A stretch of DNA of 64,000 nt, from assembly GCF_003967515.1 (NCBI RefSeq), contig NZ_BIFQ01000001.1, positions 1-64,000 of the forward strand, in the 5' to 3' direction. Below, piece after piece: positions 53,870-62,491 of the stretch. Made by a program: the position numbers and the translations under genes. The first letter of the stretch is position 1. Every line of letters begins with the position of its first letter. Source of the stretch: Dictyobacter aurantiacus (GTDB lineage: Bacteria; Chloroflexota; Ktedonobacteria; Ktedonobacterales; Ktedonobacteraceae). The notes beneath the pieces were generated by a model. The model saw only the letters and a list, made by a program, of their open reading frames with translations, ran no database searches and was not told the DNA's origin.

Positions 53870-54468
53870 TAGAGAACCTGCTTTCTGCGTGTAAACCGTA
53901 CGTACATTTACAAGTTAACACATATTAAATATGATTTGGTTAGCACAAGGCTCCTGAATAAGACCAATTCAATAGGCCCTCTCGGAGTTCTATCCCCGTG
54001 AGTTCTAGATAAATAATGCTCCCTTCCTTAGGACTGTATCTATCACATCAACCGCTGACTCTATTTTACATTCAACCTATTCCATAAGACAAATATATCT
54101 TGTAATCCATAGTTTTTATTACTTTTTGGTGAGTTACTTTTACTTTCTTTTTCGATAAAAAATACATATGTATCTATAAATCAAAAAGAAATTACTAAGC
54201 TGCGCTAGACCTGATGGCTATAATTTTCCGCAGGAAATGGTTGAGTCATTCCGTTGCTTCAATCTCCCACCGAGAAGCACCATTAAGAAAAATATGTGTG
54301 TGGAGATAGTCCCTATAAAGAGGGATTTTGTTATAACCAGAATGTGGTATGTTGTTAGCTGGCAATAGTGCATTTTTGGCTGGATACTTATATACTGCAA
54401 AAGATGTCAGGCTGTGGGAAGCTTCATACGTTGCCTTCACAGAGAGAGAGAACAGGTGATATACATCC
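53870..54468. other. AT-rich intergenic region, no gene seen
   Basis: No credible open frame on either strand. It probably holds divergent promoters for the 128-aa gene and the hemolysin III gene, but no clear -35/-10 pair stands out. Confidence 0.5.
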
Positions 54469-55158
54469 ATGAAAAATGAACTGCTTATAACCGAACATGC
54501 GCACAAACAAGGGAAACCTTTTTTGCGAGGGTGGTTTCACGCGGTCGCTGCTGTGGCTGCTCTGCTGCTGACAGTGGTCCTGTGCTGGTATAGTCGCGCG
54601 GATCTTCCGCGCTTTATCTCCTTGCTTATCTTTGGTTTGAGTATGATTGAGATGTATACGGTGAGTGCTATCTATCATATCGTTCATTGGGAACCTGACC
54701 GGCGGCGCGTCTGGCGCGCACTTGATCATGCGAATATCTTTGTGTTAATCGCCGGAACCTATACACCACTCTGCTTTAATATTCTTTCTGGCTGGGTGCG
54801 TGCCACCCTGCTCGTTGCGATCTGGCTACTGGCAAGTGCTGGCATCGGTTTTACGCTCTTCCCTTATGCATTGCGCGTCCCTAAGTGGTTCAATGCTCTG
54901 CTCTATATATTGATGGGCTGGATCGCCATCCTTGCTTTGCCCGCCTTTCTGGCAGTTCTCCCGTGGTCTTTCGTATGGACGATGATCGCAGGTGGCATCC
55001 TCTATACAATTGGTGCTCTTGTCTATGCCAGCCACTGGCCCAATCCCCTACCACGTTACTTCGGCTACCATGAGATTTTTCATCTTTTTGTGATTGGGGG
55101 CAGCGTGGCCTTTGCCTCCTGCGTCTGGCTGTGGGCACTACACTTTCCTCGTGTATAG
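54469..55158 (+). CDS. Hemolysin III / PAQR-family membrane protein
   Basis: A protein of 229 residues with seven membrane helices. Conserved family residues: VSAIYHIVHW (first metal His), RALDHANIFVLIAGTYTPLC (D-H and T-Y-T-P), IGALVYASHWPNPLPRYFGY and HEIFHLFVIGGSVAFA (H-x-x-x-H zinc site). The bacterial HlyIII/YqfA group is related to adiponectin receptors and may act as a ceramidase-like membrane hydrolase or lipid sensor. No direct operon partner. Confidence 0.9.
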   Translation: MKNELLITEHAHKQGKPFLRGWFHAVAAVAALLLTVVLCWYSRADLPRFISLLIFGLSMIEMYTVSAIYHIVHWEPDRRRVWRALDHANIFVLIAGTYTPLCFNILSGWVRATLLVAIWLLASAGIGFTLFPYALRVPKWFNALLYILMGWIAILALPAFLAVLPWSFVWTMIAGGILYTIGALVYASHWPNPLPRYFGYHEIFHLFVIGGSVAFASCVWLWALHFPRV

Positions 55159-55192
55159 TATGGGAAACCAGAGTATAAAATGAGATACTAAC

Positions 55193-57295
55193 TCAGACCG
55201 GGGGGATAGATGAGTGTTTGGCGCTCACAAGCACGACAATGCTATGGGCCTCAAGCTCATACATATCCTCTGCAATATATTGAGCTTGCCCTTGCTCCAC
55301 TATATCGTCAGGGCTTGCTTGCGCCGTGTCGATAACACGTTGCCAGCATTTGCCTTTGCCTGCTGCTGGTATTTCAAAATGAAGCCTGCTAAAGTCCATA
55401 TTCATCATGACGTGAATATTGTGGACGTCTTCACCTGACGAGATAGTAAATGCCAGGATACGTGTGGTGGGATCATCCCAGCCGGGTTTCGCCAGTTGAC
55501 AGCCATGCCATTCAATGTCTTTTCTTCCATGACGATCAGTGGAACCACTAAAAAAACGCTCCCTTCTGATGCTGGGATGCCGGTTGCGAAACGCGATCAT
55601 ACGTTTAAAGAAACGGTGCATTTCAGCGTTCTTTTCGAGTAGTTCCCAGTTGAACCAGGTGATTTCGTTGTCCTGGCAGTAAGCATTGTTGTTCCCACGC
55701 TGGGTACGACACACTTCATCCCCAGCAAGTAACATGGGAACGCCCTGAGAAAGGAGAAGAATGGTCAAAAAGTTTTTTATTTGCCTACCACGTAGTTGCT
55801 GTATTTCTAGATCGTGGGCATCTCCCTCTACACCGTGGTTCCAACTGCTATTATAGTTGAGACCATCTCTGTTGTCCTCCCCATTCATTTCATTGTGCTT
55901 CTCATTGTAAGAGACAAGGTCGTTAAGTGTGAAACCATCGTGGCAGGTAATAAAGTTGATGCCATTAATCGGTCGCTGCCCCGGCTCGCTGAAAATATCC
56001 TGGCTGCCCGCTATGCGCGATGCGACGGTCCCAACGATTCCACGATCTCCTTTGACAAAGCTACGAATGGTGTCTCGATATTGTCCATTCCAGACCGCCC
56101 AGCGGTAGCCAGGGAAATTCCCAACCTGGTAGAGCCCCGCCGCGTCCCATGGCTCGGCAATAATTTTGGTGTCAGCTAATACATCTGAAAGTTCAATTGA
56201 CCATAGCACTGGCGCGTATTCCATTGGCTTCCCATCGATGCCTCGACTTAAAATAGAGCCTTCATCAAAGCGAAAACCATCTACATGCATTTCTTGTACC
56301 CAGAAGATCAGACATTCGGTAATCAGTTTGGCTACAATGGGATGGTTGCAGTTAAAAGTGTTTCCACAACCCGAGTAGTTGAGGTATACGCGCTTGTCCC
56401 GGGGGTCAAGAAAATAATAGATACGATTGTCGATCCCTTTGAAGCTGATAATCGGCTCGTTTTCGTCACCTTCGCCAGTATGATTAAAGACGACATCCAG
56501 GATAACTTCGATGCCCGCTCGATGTAAAGCCTTGACCATGTCTCTAAATTCATCAATATGCCGTGCACCCTCCGCGTCTATACAGTAACCAGGGTGAGGA
56601 GCAAAATGACCGATCGGATCATAACCCCAGTAGTTGCTGAGAGGATCTCCCGTTAGAGGATTGATCCGGGCCACGCTGGTTGGATCAAACGCAAATACTG
56701 GCATTAATTCTACCGCGGTAATTCCCAGGTCCTGTAAATAGGGGATTTTCTCTATCAAAGCGGCAAATGTTCCGGGATGGGCGCTATACGATGAAGGCGA
56801 GCGGGTAAAACCACCAACATGCATCTCATAAATAATGGTTTCACTCATCGGCCTGTTTAAGCATTGATCCCCTTCCCAGCCGTAGTTTGAAATGTCAACC
56901 ACCGTGCTTCTTAAAGAGGTTCTAACGTTGTCGGACTCACCAATGGCATCGCTCCTCTGCCATAAGTCGGCCGTGATCCCCCGGCAATATGGATCTATCA
57001 GAACTTTGTTGAAGTTAAAGCGATCACCGGTGACTTCGGTCTGCGCCGATCCAAAGATACGATATGCATAATGCGTGCCCGCCTTCACCCCCCGTACATA
57101 AACATGCCAAAAGTGAAATGTTCGATTTTTAAGCTGGTCCAGCAGGATAGTTTGAATAGGAACGGTGTCATTGCTCTTCTCAAAAAGTAATAATTCAATA
57201 TTTGTGGCGTGCTCTGAAAATATTGAGAAATTTACTCCATTCGCGTCTGGTGTGGCTCCTAAAGGCCGTGGGCGACCTGCTTCAACAATATACAT
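55193..57295 (-). CDS. glgX: Glycogen debranching enzyme (GlgX, GH13 isoamylase type)
   Basis: A protein of 700 residues. N-terminal CBM48 (GRPRPLGATPDANGVNFSIF), then the GH13 barrel: IEVILDVVFNHTGEGDENEP, EMHVDGFRFDEGSILSRGID (nucleophile Asp), DTKIIAEPWDAAGLYQVGNF (acid Glu), NFITCHDGFTLNDLVSYNEK (His-Asp). RGNNNAYCQDNEITWFNWEL is typical of GlgX. It removes alpha-1,6 branches of limit-dextrin-like glycogen. The nucleophile region reads DEGSIL where many have DLAS. Stand-alone gene, opposite to the neighbours on both sides. Confidence 0.92.
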   Translation of the reverse strand: MYIVEAGRPRPLGATPDANGVNFSIFSEHATNIELLLFEKSNDTVPIQTILLDQLKNRTFHFWHVYVRGVKAGTHYAYRIFGSAQTEVTGDRFNFNKVLIDPYCRGITADLWQRSDAIGESDNVRTSLRSTVVDISNYGWEGDQCLNRPMSETIIYEMHVGGFTRSPSSYSAHPGTFAALIEKIPYLQDLGITAVELMPVFAFDPTSVARINPLTGDPLSNYWGYDPIGHFAPHPGYCIDAEGARHIDEFRDMVKALHRAGIEVILDVVFNHTGEGDENEPIISFKGIDNRIYYFLDPRDKRVYLNYSGCGNTFNCNHPIVAKLITECLIFWVQEMHVDGFRFDEGSILSRGIDGKPMEYAPVLWSIELSDVLADTKIIAEPWDAAGLYQVGNFPGYRWAVWNGQYRDTIRSFVKGDRGIVGTVASRIAGSQDIFSEPGQRPINGINFITCHDGFTLNDLVSYNEKHNEMNGEDNRDGLNYNSSWNHGVEGDAHDLEIQQLRGRQIKNFLTILLLSQGVPMLLAGDEVCRTQRGNNNAYCQDNEITWFNWELLEKNAEMHRFFKRMIAFRNRHPSIRRERFFSGSTDRHGRKDIEWHGCQLAKPGWDDPTTRILAFTISSGEDVHNIHVMMNMDFSRLHFEIPAAGKGKCWQRVIDTAQASPDDIVEQGQAQYIAEDMYELEAHSIVVLVSAKHSSIPPV

Positions 57296-57579
57296 TGCAT
57301 TTCCTTCCTATGTGATCCTGCTATATATAACGCTGAGTCGCTGCAATGGTTACTCTACAACTGAAGATTTTCGTCCTAATATCCTATTCTAAAATCAACC
57401 CTTCAGCCGATGCTTTCTCTCATTCTTCGCCCTATACTCCTGAAGAGGATTTCGTTTTTAGATTGGGCTCATTAGTGTTGGCTACGTATCTACCGTATCT
57501 CCACCTCAGTTGTATTCCTGGCATTATCACGGCAAACTTTCTTTGGGGTGATGTTAAAGGTGGGAGGAGTAACTATCCG

Positions 57580-59163
57580 ATGAAACATGTAGGCCTTGTT
57601 ATACTTACGGTCCTGATCTTTACGCTTATCTGTATCCCTCACTCAATTTTGCCCTCTTTCGCCTCTGCTTCTACCAACCCCGCCTTGACTCGGCTGCTGC
57701 TGGCTACACGACAAGTCTCTCATGATATTCCTCTCGATAAAGACGCTGTGCTCATTAACCGTAAGCAGTTCGCTTGCCTGTCGCGCCTTATCCCACCTCG
57801 CTGCTATACACCACGGCAGATTCTGCAAGCTTATCAGATTCGGCCTTTATTTGAGGCTGGCATTACAGGTAAGGGTCAGACGATCGCCATTATCGGCTTT
57901 TTTCAGAGCCCTCATCTCTTCACCGATGTACATATCTTTGACCAACTCTTTGGGCTACCAGATCCCCATCTCACTATCTTTGCTCCTTTAGGATTAATGC
58001 CCCTGGATAGAAGTAACCGCAGTCAATTGCTCGCGGCCCAGGAGATTAATCTCGATGTGGAATGGGCCCACGCCATCGCGCCGGACGCAAAGATCAATCT
58101 CGTTTTGAGCAAGTCGGCGGGTATTGAAGACCTGTATGCCACTACCCGCTTCGCTATTCAGCATAATCTGGGTGATGTGCTCACGCAAAGTTTCGGTTTT
58201 CCCGAAACCGCCATTGCTGTTAAAATGCTGCGTAAAGAGCATGCCCTGTTTGAGGAGGCACGAGCCAGGGGCATCTCGGTTTTTGCCTCCTCCGGGGATC
58301 GTGGAACACTGGAGCCGGTATATAATAATGTGTTGAAGCTTATTTCTCTGGGTCCGGGGGTGGAATATCCCGCCAGCGATCCATTGGTGACCAGTGTGGG
58401 AGGTACACATCTATCTTTATCTCCATCAGGGATCTACCAACAGGAAGAAGCCTGGAGCAACAGACTTGGCGCAACAGGAGGCGGCTTTAGCCGGCGCTTT
58501 CTACGCCCTTCTTATCAAGATGGCTTTGTTGGCGCTAGCCGCACCCGCGGCGTGCCTGATGTGGCCTACGTTGGAGATCCCAGAACCGGGGTTCCCATTA
58601 TCTTTAGCCTGAAACAAGGGCCGGCATTTATTCCGATTGGGGGAACAAGCGCGGGCGCGCCACAATGGGCCGCCCTGGCCGTATTGGGTAATCAATTGGC
58701 GGGAAGAAGGTTGGGGTTTTTAAATCCTTCACTGTATGCATTGAGTAAAAATCCTTTCTACCCACATGTCTTCCACGATGTTTTGAGTGGTAGCAATACC
58801 TTGGCGGTCCATGTCCTGCGTTCAACTGTCTCGTTTCCTGGCTATAATGCTCGGCAGGGATGGGACCCTGCGACAGGACTCGGCTCTCCAGTCGCCAATC
58901 GGTTACTGATTGCGCTGGCACAAAACAAGTTATTCAATCCAATCACCCTACACTATACGAAAAAAACAACCTCGGCACGTATGTATATACCGCTGCGGCG
59001 GCATTGGCATCTTGCTTTCTATGGATTTACGAGGCATAGACACTACAGGCGCATCTATCGGCGAGCCCTTATTCTCCATAGCGACTACCTCCATTGTCCT
59101 CTATACGGCTATGTCTTTTTCCACTTCTACCATACCTATACTCCCAGACGCTTAATTTGCTAG
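57580..59163 (+). CDS. S53-family (sedolisin) serine-carboxyl peptidase, secreted
   Basis: From ATG 57580 (GGAGGA 10 nt upstream) the product has 527 residues. Signal peptide (HVGLVILTVLIFTLICIPHS...ASA), a short segment, then the catalytic domain: TPRQILQAYQIRPLFEAGIT, GKGQTIAIIGFFQSPHL, AAQEINLDVEWAHAIAPDAK (catalytic Glu and Asp), SVFASSGDRG (oxyanion Asp) and IPIGGTSAGAPQWAALAVLG (nucleophile Ser). The usual N-terminal prodomain of about 180 residues is nearly absent. The C-terminus after residue 455 is basic (RRHWHLAFYGFTRHRHYRRI). Acidic-pH endopeptidase outside the cell is expected. Confidence 0.82.
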   Translation: MKHVGLVILTVLIFTLICIPHSILPSFASASTNPALTRLLLATRQVSHDIPLDKDAVLINRKQFACLSRLIPPRCYTPRQILQAYQIRPLFEAGITGKGQTIAIIGFFQSPHLFTDVHIFDQLFGLPDPHLTIFAPLGLMPLDRSNRSQLLAAQEINLDVEWAHAIAPDAKINLVLSKSAGIEDLYATTRFAIQHNLGDVLTQSFGFPETAIAVKMLRKEHALFEEARARGISVFASSGDRGTLEPVYNNVLKLISLGPGVEYPASDPLVTSVGGTHLSLSPSGIYQQEEAWSNRLGATGGGFSRRFLRPSYQDGFVGASRTRGVPDVAYVGDPRTGVPIIFSLKQGPAFIPIGGTSAGAPQWAALAVLGNQLAGRRLGFLNPSLYALSKNPFYPHVFHDVLSGSNTLAVHVLRSTVSFPGYNARQGWDPATGLGSPVANRLLIALAQNKLFNPITLHYTKKTTSARMYIPLRRHWHLAFYGFTRHRHYRRIYRRALILHSDYLHCPLYGYVFFHFYHTYTPRRLIC

Positions 59164-59415
59164 TTACATACGGTATATGCATAAGAAGATATATATCCTG
59201 GCACCTCTGGTTTACCAGCCATCTCTCCCTGGAGTCAGTTTTTCTCAAGCGTACCATTGATATAGTCAATTCGGCATTCACATGGTACTCTATGCAGTAA
59301 TAGAACTTCGATCACGAACAGCAAATTATCTGAAAGTTAGCGTACCTGGACCGGACCTTGTTAACATTGGTCTTTGCTGGCAGTACAAAACTTCATCAGG
59401 AGGAACCAGATAAAT

Positions 59416-60135
59416 ATGCCGATGTCCAAACGTTGTATCCCCTATACCCCTCGCAATCGAGAGTTAAAAGATACAGTTTTTGCTCTTGTCAGTACTGCGG
59501 GTGTCCATCTACGCGAGCAGGAACCTTTTCATGTCGAGGGAGATAATAGCTGGCGCCTCATCCCCGGAGACAGCGAGAGTAGCCAGTTGATGATTACCCA
59601 TAGCCATTATAATCACCATGATGCCGATGAAGATATCAATTGTGTCTTCCCACTCGACCGCTTACGCGATCTGGCATCGCAGGGAATCGTCGGTGGCGTT
59701 AGTGATAAGCATCTGGGCTTTATGGGCTTTACACAAAATTTTCGCGAGCTCTATGAAAAAACAGCGCCCGACATGGCGAAGATCATACTGCGCTCTCAAG
59801 CAGATGGCGTGATCTTGACCGCGGGTTGTCCGCTCTGCCATCGGGTGGTCTGTGCCATCGCTCGCGAGATCGAGATGGTTGGCATTCCGACGGTCCTGAT
59901 TACGGTCGCACCGGAACAATCAAAACAGGCGGGCCCTCCACGCGCTATAGCGCCCCGGCACTTTAAACTTGGCCATAGCCTGGGTGGCCCCCACCAGGTT
60001 CAACTTCAACAACAGGTGCTATTGGATGCGTTAAAGCGCTGGGAGGCTCGTGAGGAACCAGGTCAGGTCTGGGATATCCCTTATCCAGAATATGATAGTA
60101 GCGACTGGCAACCTATCGATCTACAGGAGAGCTAG
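59416..60135 (+). CDS. GrdB-related (glycine/sarcosine/D-proline reductase B-type) protein
   Basis: From ATG 59416 (GGAGG about 12 nt upstream) the product has 239 residues. Homology to reductase selenoprotein B: KRCIPYTPRNRELKDTVFAL, ITHSHYNHHDADEDINCVFP, DRLRDLASQGIVGGVSDKHL and LRSQADGVILTAGCPLCHRV, where the CPLC pair stands in place of the selenocysteine motif. REIEMVGIPTVLITVAPEQS completes the block. No in-frame TGA inside the motif. These short stand-alone versions occur in aerobes with unknown substrates, so Stickland-type reduction should not be assumed. Confidence 0.75.
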   Translation: MPMSKRCIPYTPRNRELKDTVFALVSTAGVHLREQEPFHVEGDNSWRLIPGDSESSQLMITHSHYNHHDADEDINCVFPLDRLRDLASQGIVGGVSDKHLGFMGFTQNFRELYEKTAPDMAKIILRSQADGVILTAGCPLCHRVVCAIAREIEMVGIPTVLITVAPEQSKQAGPPRAIAPRHFKLGHSLGGPHQVQLQQQVLLDALKRWEAREEPGQVWDIPYPEYDSSDWQPIDLQES

Positions 60136-60340
60136 ACTGATAGGACGAAAAAAGATCGCCTATCCATGAAGTTCGGGCACCCTGGTTTTGTAAGGATATG
60201 CCTGATTTAAGAATATTTGCCTTAAGCTGCATTGACCCTTCTAACCATATTTCTCAGGATAAATGCCTTACGAAACAAAATAATCTCGTCCTTCGTATAA
60301 TATAAAAAGCTAAAAACAGGTGGAAATAGGTCTAGACATT

Positions 60341-61588
60341 ATGGATGAAGAAATCAACAATTCGCCAATCCTGATTGTAGACGATGACGCGGCTCTGTTA
60401 CAGGCTCTTCCCCAGGTCGTAGATCTGCGTATGAAAAATGTTCAGGTAGAGACAACAGATTCGGCACAACATGCACTTGAGCGCGTTAAAGAGTTCGATT
60501 TTGATGCCATTATCAGTGATATAAAAATGCCCGGAATGGATGGCATTGAGTTACTCTCGCATATCCGCGAGCTGCGCCCTGATACGCCGGTGTTGTTGAT
60601 TACCGGCCACGGGGATCATGGCCTGGCCATTCAGGCTATTAGAGGGGGCGCGTACGATTACATTTTGAAGCCCATTGATCGTGATGCGTTCGTGAATGCG
60701 CTACAACGCGCAATCCAGACACGACAGCTGCGGCGTAAGGTTACTGAACAGCAGCTGGCACTATCTCTTCACGCGAGATCACTCGAACGCCTGGTGGAAA
60801 AACGCACCAGTGAGCTGGTTACTGCCAATGCTACCAAGGATAAATTCCTTGACATCGTTTCTCAAGAATTGAAATCCCCTCTCTCTAATTTGAAAGGCAT
60901 GACCCAGTTGATGCTCCATCAGTTAGAACGAGGGGACGCGACAGCAGCGGTACATCAGGCTCTGGTCGACATGGAGCGTTCTATTACACGTACTGAGGTG
61001 CTGGTCCAGGATCTGCTTGATACGTCGTTAATGGAGACAAATCTGTTTGTTCTGCATCGTGAGCGCTATAACCTGGTGGATTTGTGCCGCGAATTGCTCG
61101 ACGCCTATACGACGCGCGCCGTTCTTTCGCTCAATTGCGAACTATTGGGCGATCCTATTGTGGTAGAAATTGACAAGGATCGTTTCTCACAGGTCCTTAT
61201 TAACTTACTCTCTAATGCGCGTAAATTTTCTAAAAAAGGTTCCCCCATTACCATTACACTTCAGCAGAGTGGCTATGAAGTTATCGTTTCGGTTCAGGAT
61301 ACAGGCATCGGTATACCAGAGGAGTACCTTCCCAATATCTTTGAGCAATTTTTCCGTGTCCCGGATGTTAAGATCCAGTCAGGGAACCGTCCAGGTCTGG
61401 GCCTTGGTCTGTTTATTGCTCGTAAGATTGTGGAACGTCATGGAGGTCATATCGAAGTGCAAACAGTGCTTGGGCAGGGAAGCGTTTTTAGCGTGGTACT
61501 CCCTGTTTATGTTGACCCAACGGTTATCAACCAGTCGGACCCTCCCCCTTCACTCCACACCCAGGCCGTCTGGACTATTACACATTAA
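60341..61588 (+). CDS. Receiver-histidine-kinase hybrid lacking the phosphoacceptor His
   Basis: From ATG 60341 the product has 415 residues (a GTG at 60320 is also possible). Receiver domain first: PILIVDDDAALLQALPQVVD with phospho-Asp in IISDIKMPGMDGIELLSHIR and the Lys in YILKPID. A coiled coil follows (LEKRTSELVTANATKDKF region). The HisKA helix reads FLDIVSQELKSPLSNLKGMT, where the usual SHELRTPL has Gln for His. The HATPase domain is whole: INLLSNARKFSKKG (N box), VQDTGIGIPEEYLPNIFEQF (G1), GLGLGLFIARKIVERHGGHI (G2). Probably a sensory ATPase partner or phosphatase rather than a true kinase. Confidence 0.85.
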   Translation: MDEEINNSPILIVDDDAALLQALPQVVDLRMKNVQVETTDSAQHALERVKEFDFDAIISDIKMPGMDGIELLSHIRELRPDTPVLLITGHGDHGLAIQAIRGGAYDYILKPIDRDAFVNALQRAIQTRQLRRKVTEQQLALSLHARSLERLVEKRTSELVTANATKDKFLDIVSQELKSPLSNLKGMTQLMLHQLERGDATAAVHQALVDMERSITRTEVLVQDLLDTSLMETNLFVLHRERYNLVDLCRELLDAYTTRAVLSLNCELLGDPIVVEIDKDRFSQVLINLLSNARKFSKKGSPITITLQQSGYEVIVSVQDTGIGIPEEYLPNIFEQFFRVPDVKIQSGNRPGLGLGLFIARKIVERHGGHIEVQTVLGQGSVFSVVLPVYVDPTVINQSDPPPSLHTQAVWTITH

Positions 61589-61691
61589 AACTTTCACGCC
61601 GTACGCTGGAGCTTTCTCACCTGCAGTGTCTCAAAATCATTTCTGAGGTAGCGCATCAGGGAAACCCATGTATCCCTGTCATACTCACATA

Positions 61692-61797
61692 AGCCCGGTT
61701 TTTTATAGAGGCAATGGAACAAAAAATGGCGCGTGAAGCGCCATTTTTTGTTCCATTGCCTCTATAAAAAACCGGGCTGCCGCATGCGCGGCAGCCC
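61692..61797. terminator. Very long perfect palindrome plus second hairpin between convergent genes
   Basis: Arms 61692-61732 and 61738-61778 are exact complements, 41 bp, around a 5-nt loop. The right arm runs into a second GC-rich hairpin (GGGCTGCCGC-atgc-GCGGCAGCCC, 61774-61797). T-runs lie inside the arms (TTTTTTAT; ATTTTTTG). Works as a terminator for both the kinase-like and the peroxiredoxin genes. Confidence 0.8.
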
Positions 61798-61841
61798 GAG
61801 CGGGGGCTATCACGCCCCTGGTAAAAAGCGTGTCTGACACC

Positions 61842-62327
61842 CTACAGCTTTCGTAAAGATTCAAAGAGATCTTCGTTATCCGGCATCTCCCCTGGTGAAT
61901 GCTGTACTTCAATATAGCGAATAACGCCTTCTTTATCGATGACAAAGAGAGCTCGCTCAGGCATTCCAGCCATGTGCCGCACCCCATACAGATCAACCAC
62001 CGCACCTTGAGGATAGAAGTCTGAGAGCAAAGGGAACGTTGTATGCATGGATTGAGACCAGGCATTTAGCGCATGCGTGCTGTCCATACTGATACTCACG
62101 ACTTCGGTGTCAAAATCATGAAAACGCTCTAGCTCAGCTTCGTATGAAGGCAATTGCGCGGAACACACGCTGCTAAACGCGAATGGAACAAAGGCCAGGA
62201 CGACGTTTTTCTTGCCACGAAAATCATTGAGATGCCATTGCTCCCCCTTGGCAGTCTTCAGTGTAAAGTCAGGCGCAACGTCCCCTACTTTCAGAGTTTT
62301 CGTTTCGGTGCGGTTTTTACTGTCCAT
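61842..62327 (-). CDS. Peroxiredoxin (AhpC/TSA-redoxin family)
   Basis: A protein of 161 residues. [20 protein letters not shown], then the peroxidatic motif [20 protein letters not shown] (P-x-x-x-S-x-x-C), [58 protein letters not shown]. Only one other candidate resolving position is seen and no second conserved Cys, so it is likely a 1-Cys AhpE-like enzyme that reduces peroxides with an external thiol. Alone in its transcript. Confidence 0.9.
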   Translation of the reverse strand: MDSKNRTETKTLKVGDVAPDFTLKTAKGEQWHLNDFRGKKNVVLAFVPFAFSSVCSAQLPSYEAELERFHDFDTEVVSISMDSTHALNAWSQSMHTTFPLLSDFYPQGAVVDLYGVRHMAGMPERALFVIDKEGVIRYIEVQHSPGEMPDNEDLFESLRKL

Positions 62328-62491
62328 GAGAAAATCCTTCCACTAAAATATTCCTGTTTCATTCAGGAGCAACCATACGTCTTGTAGTTATGGTTACGAT
62401 GAAAGATAATGTTTCTTGAACACGCTGCTCGCGATTGTAGCATTGACACCCAATACTGTCAAATCTGCGTAAAGAGAGGACTTACAAACTT

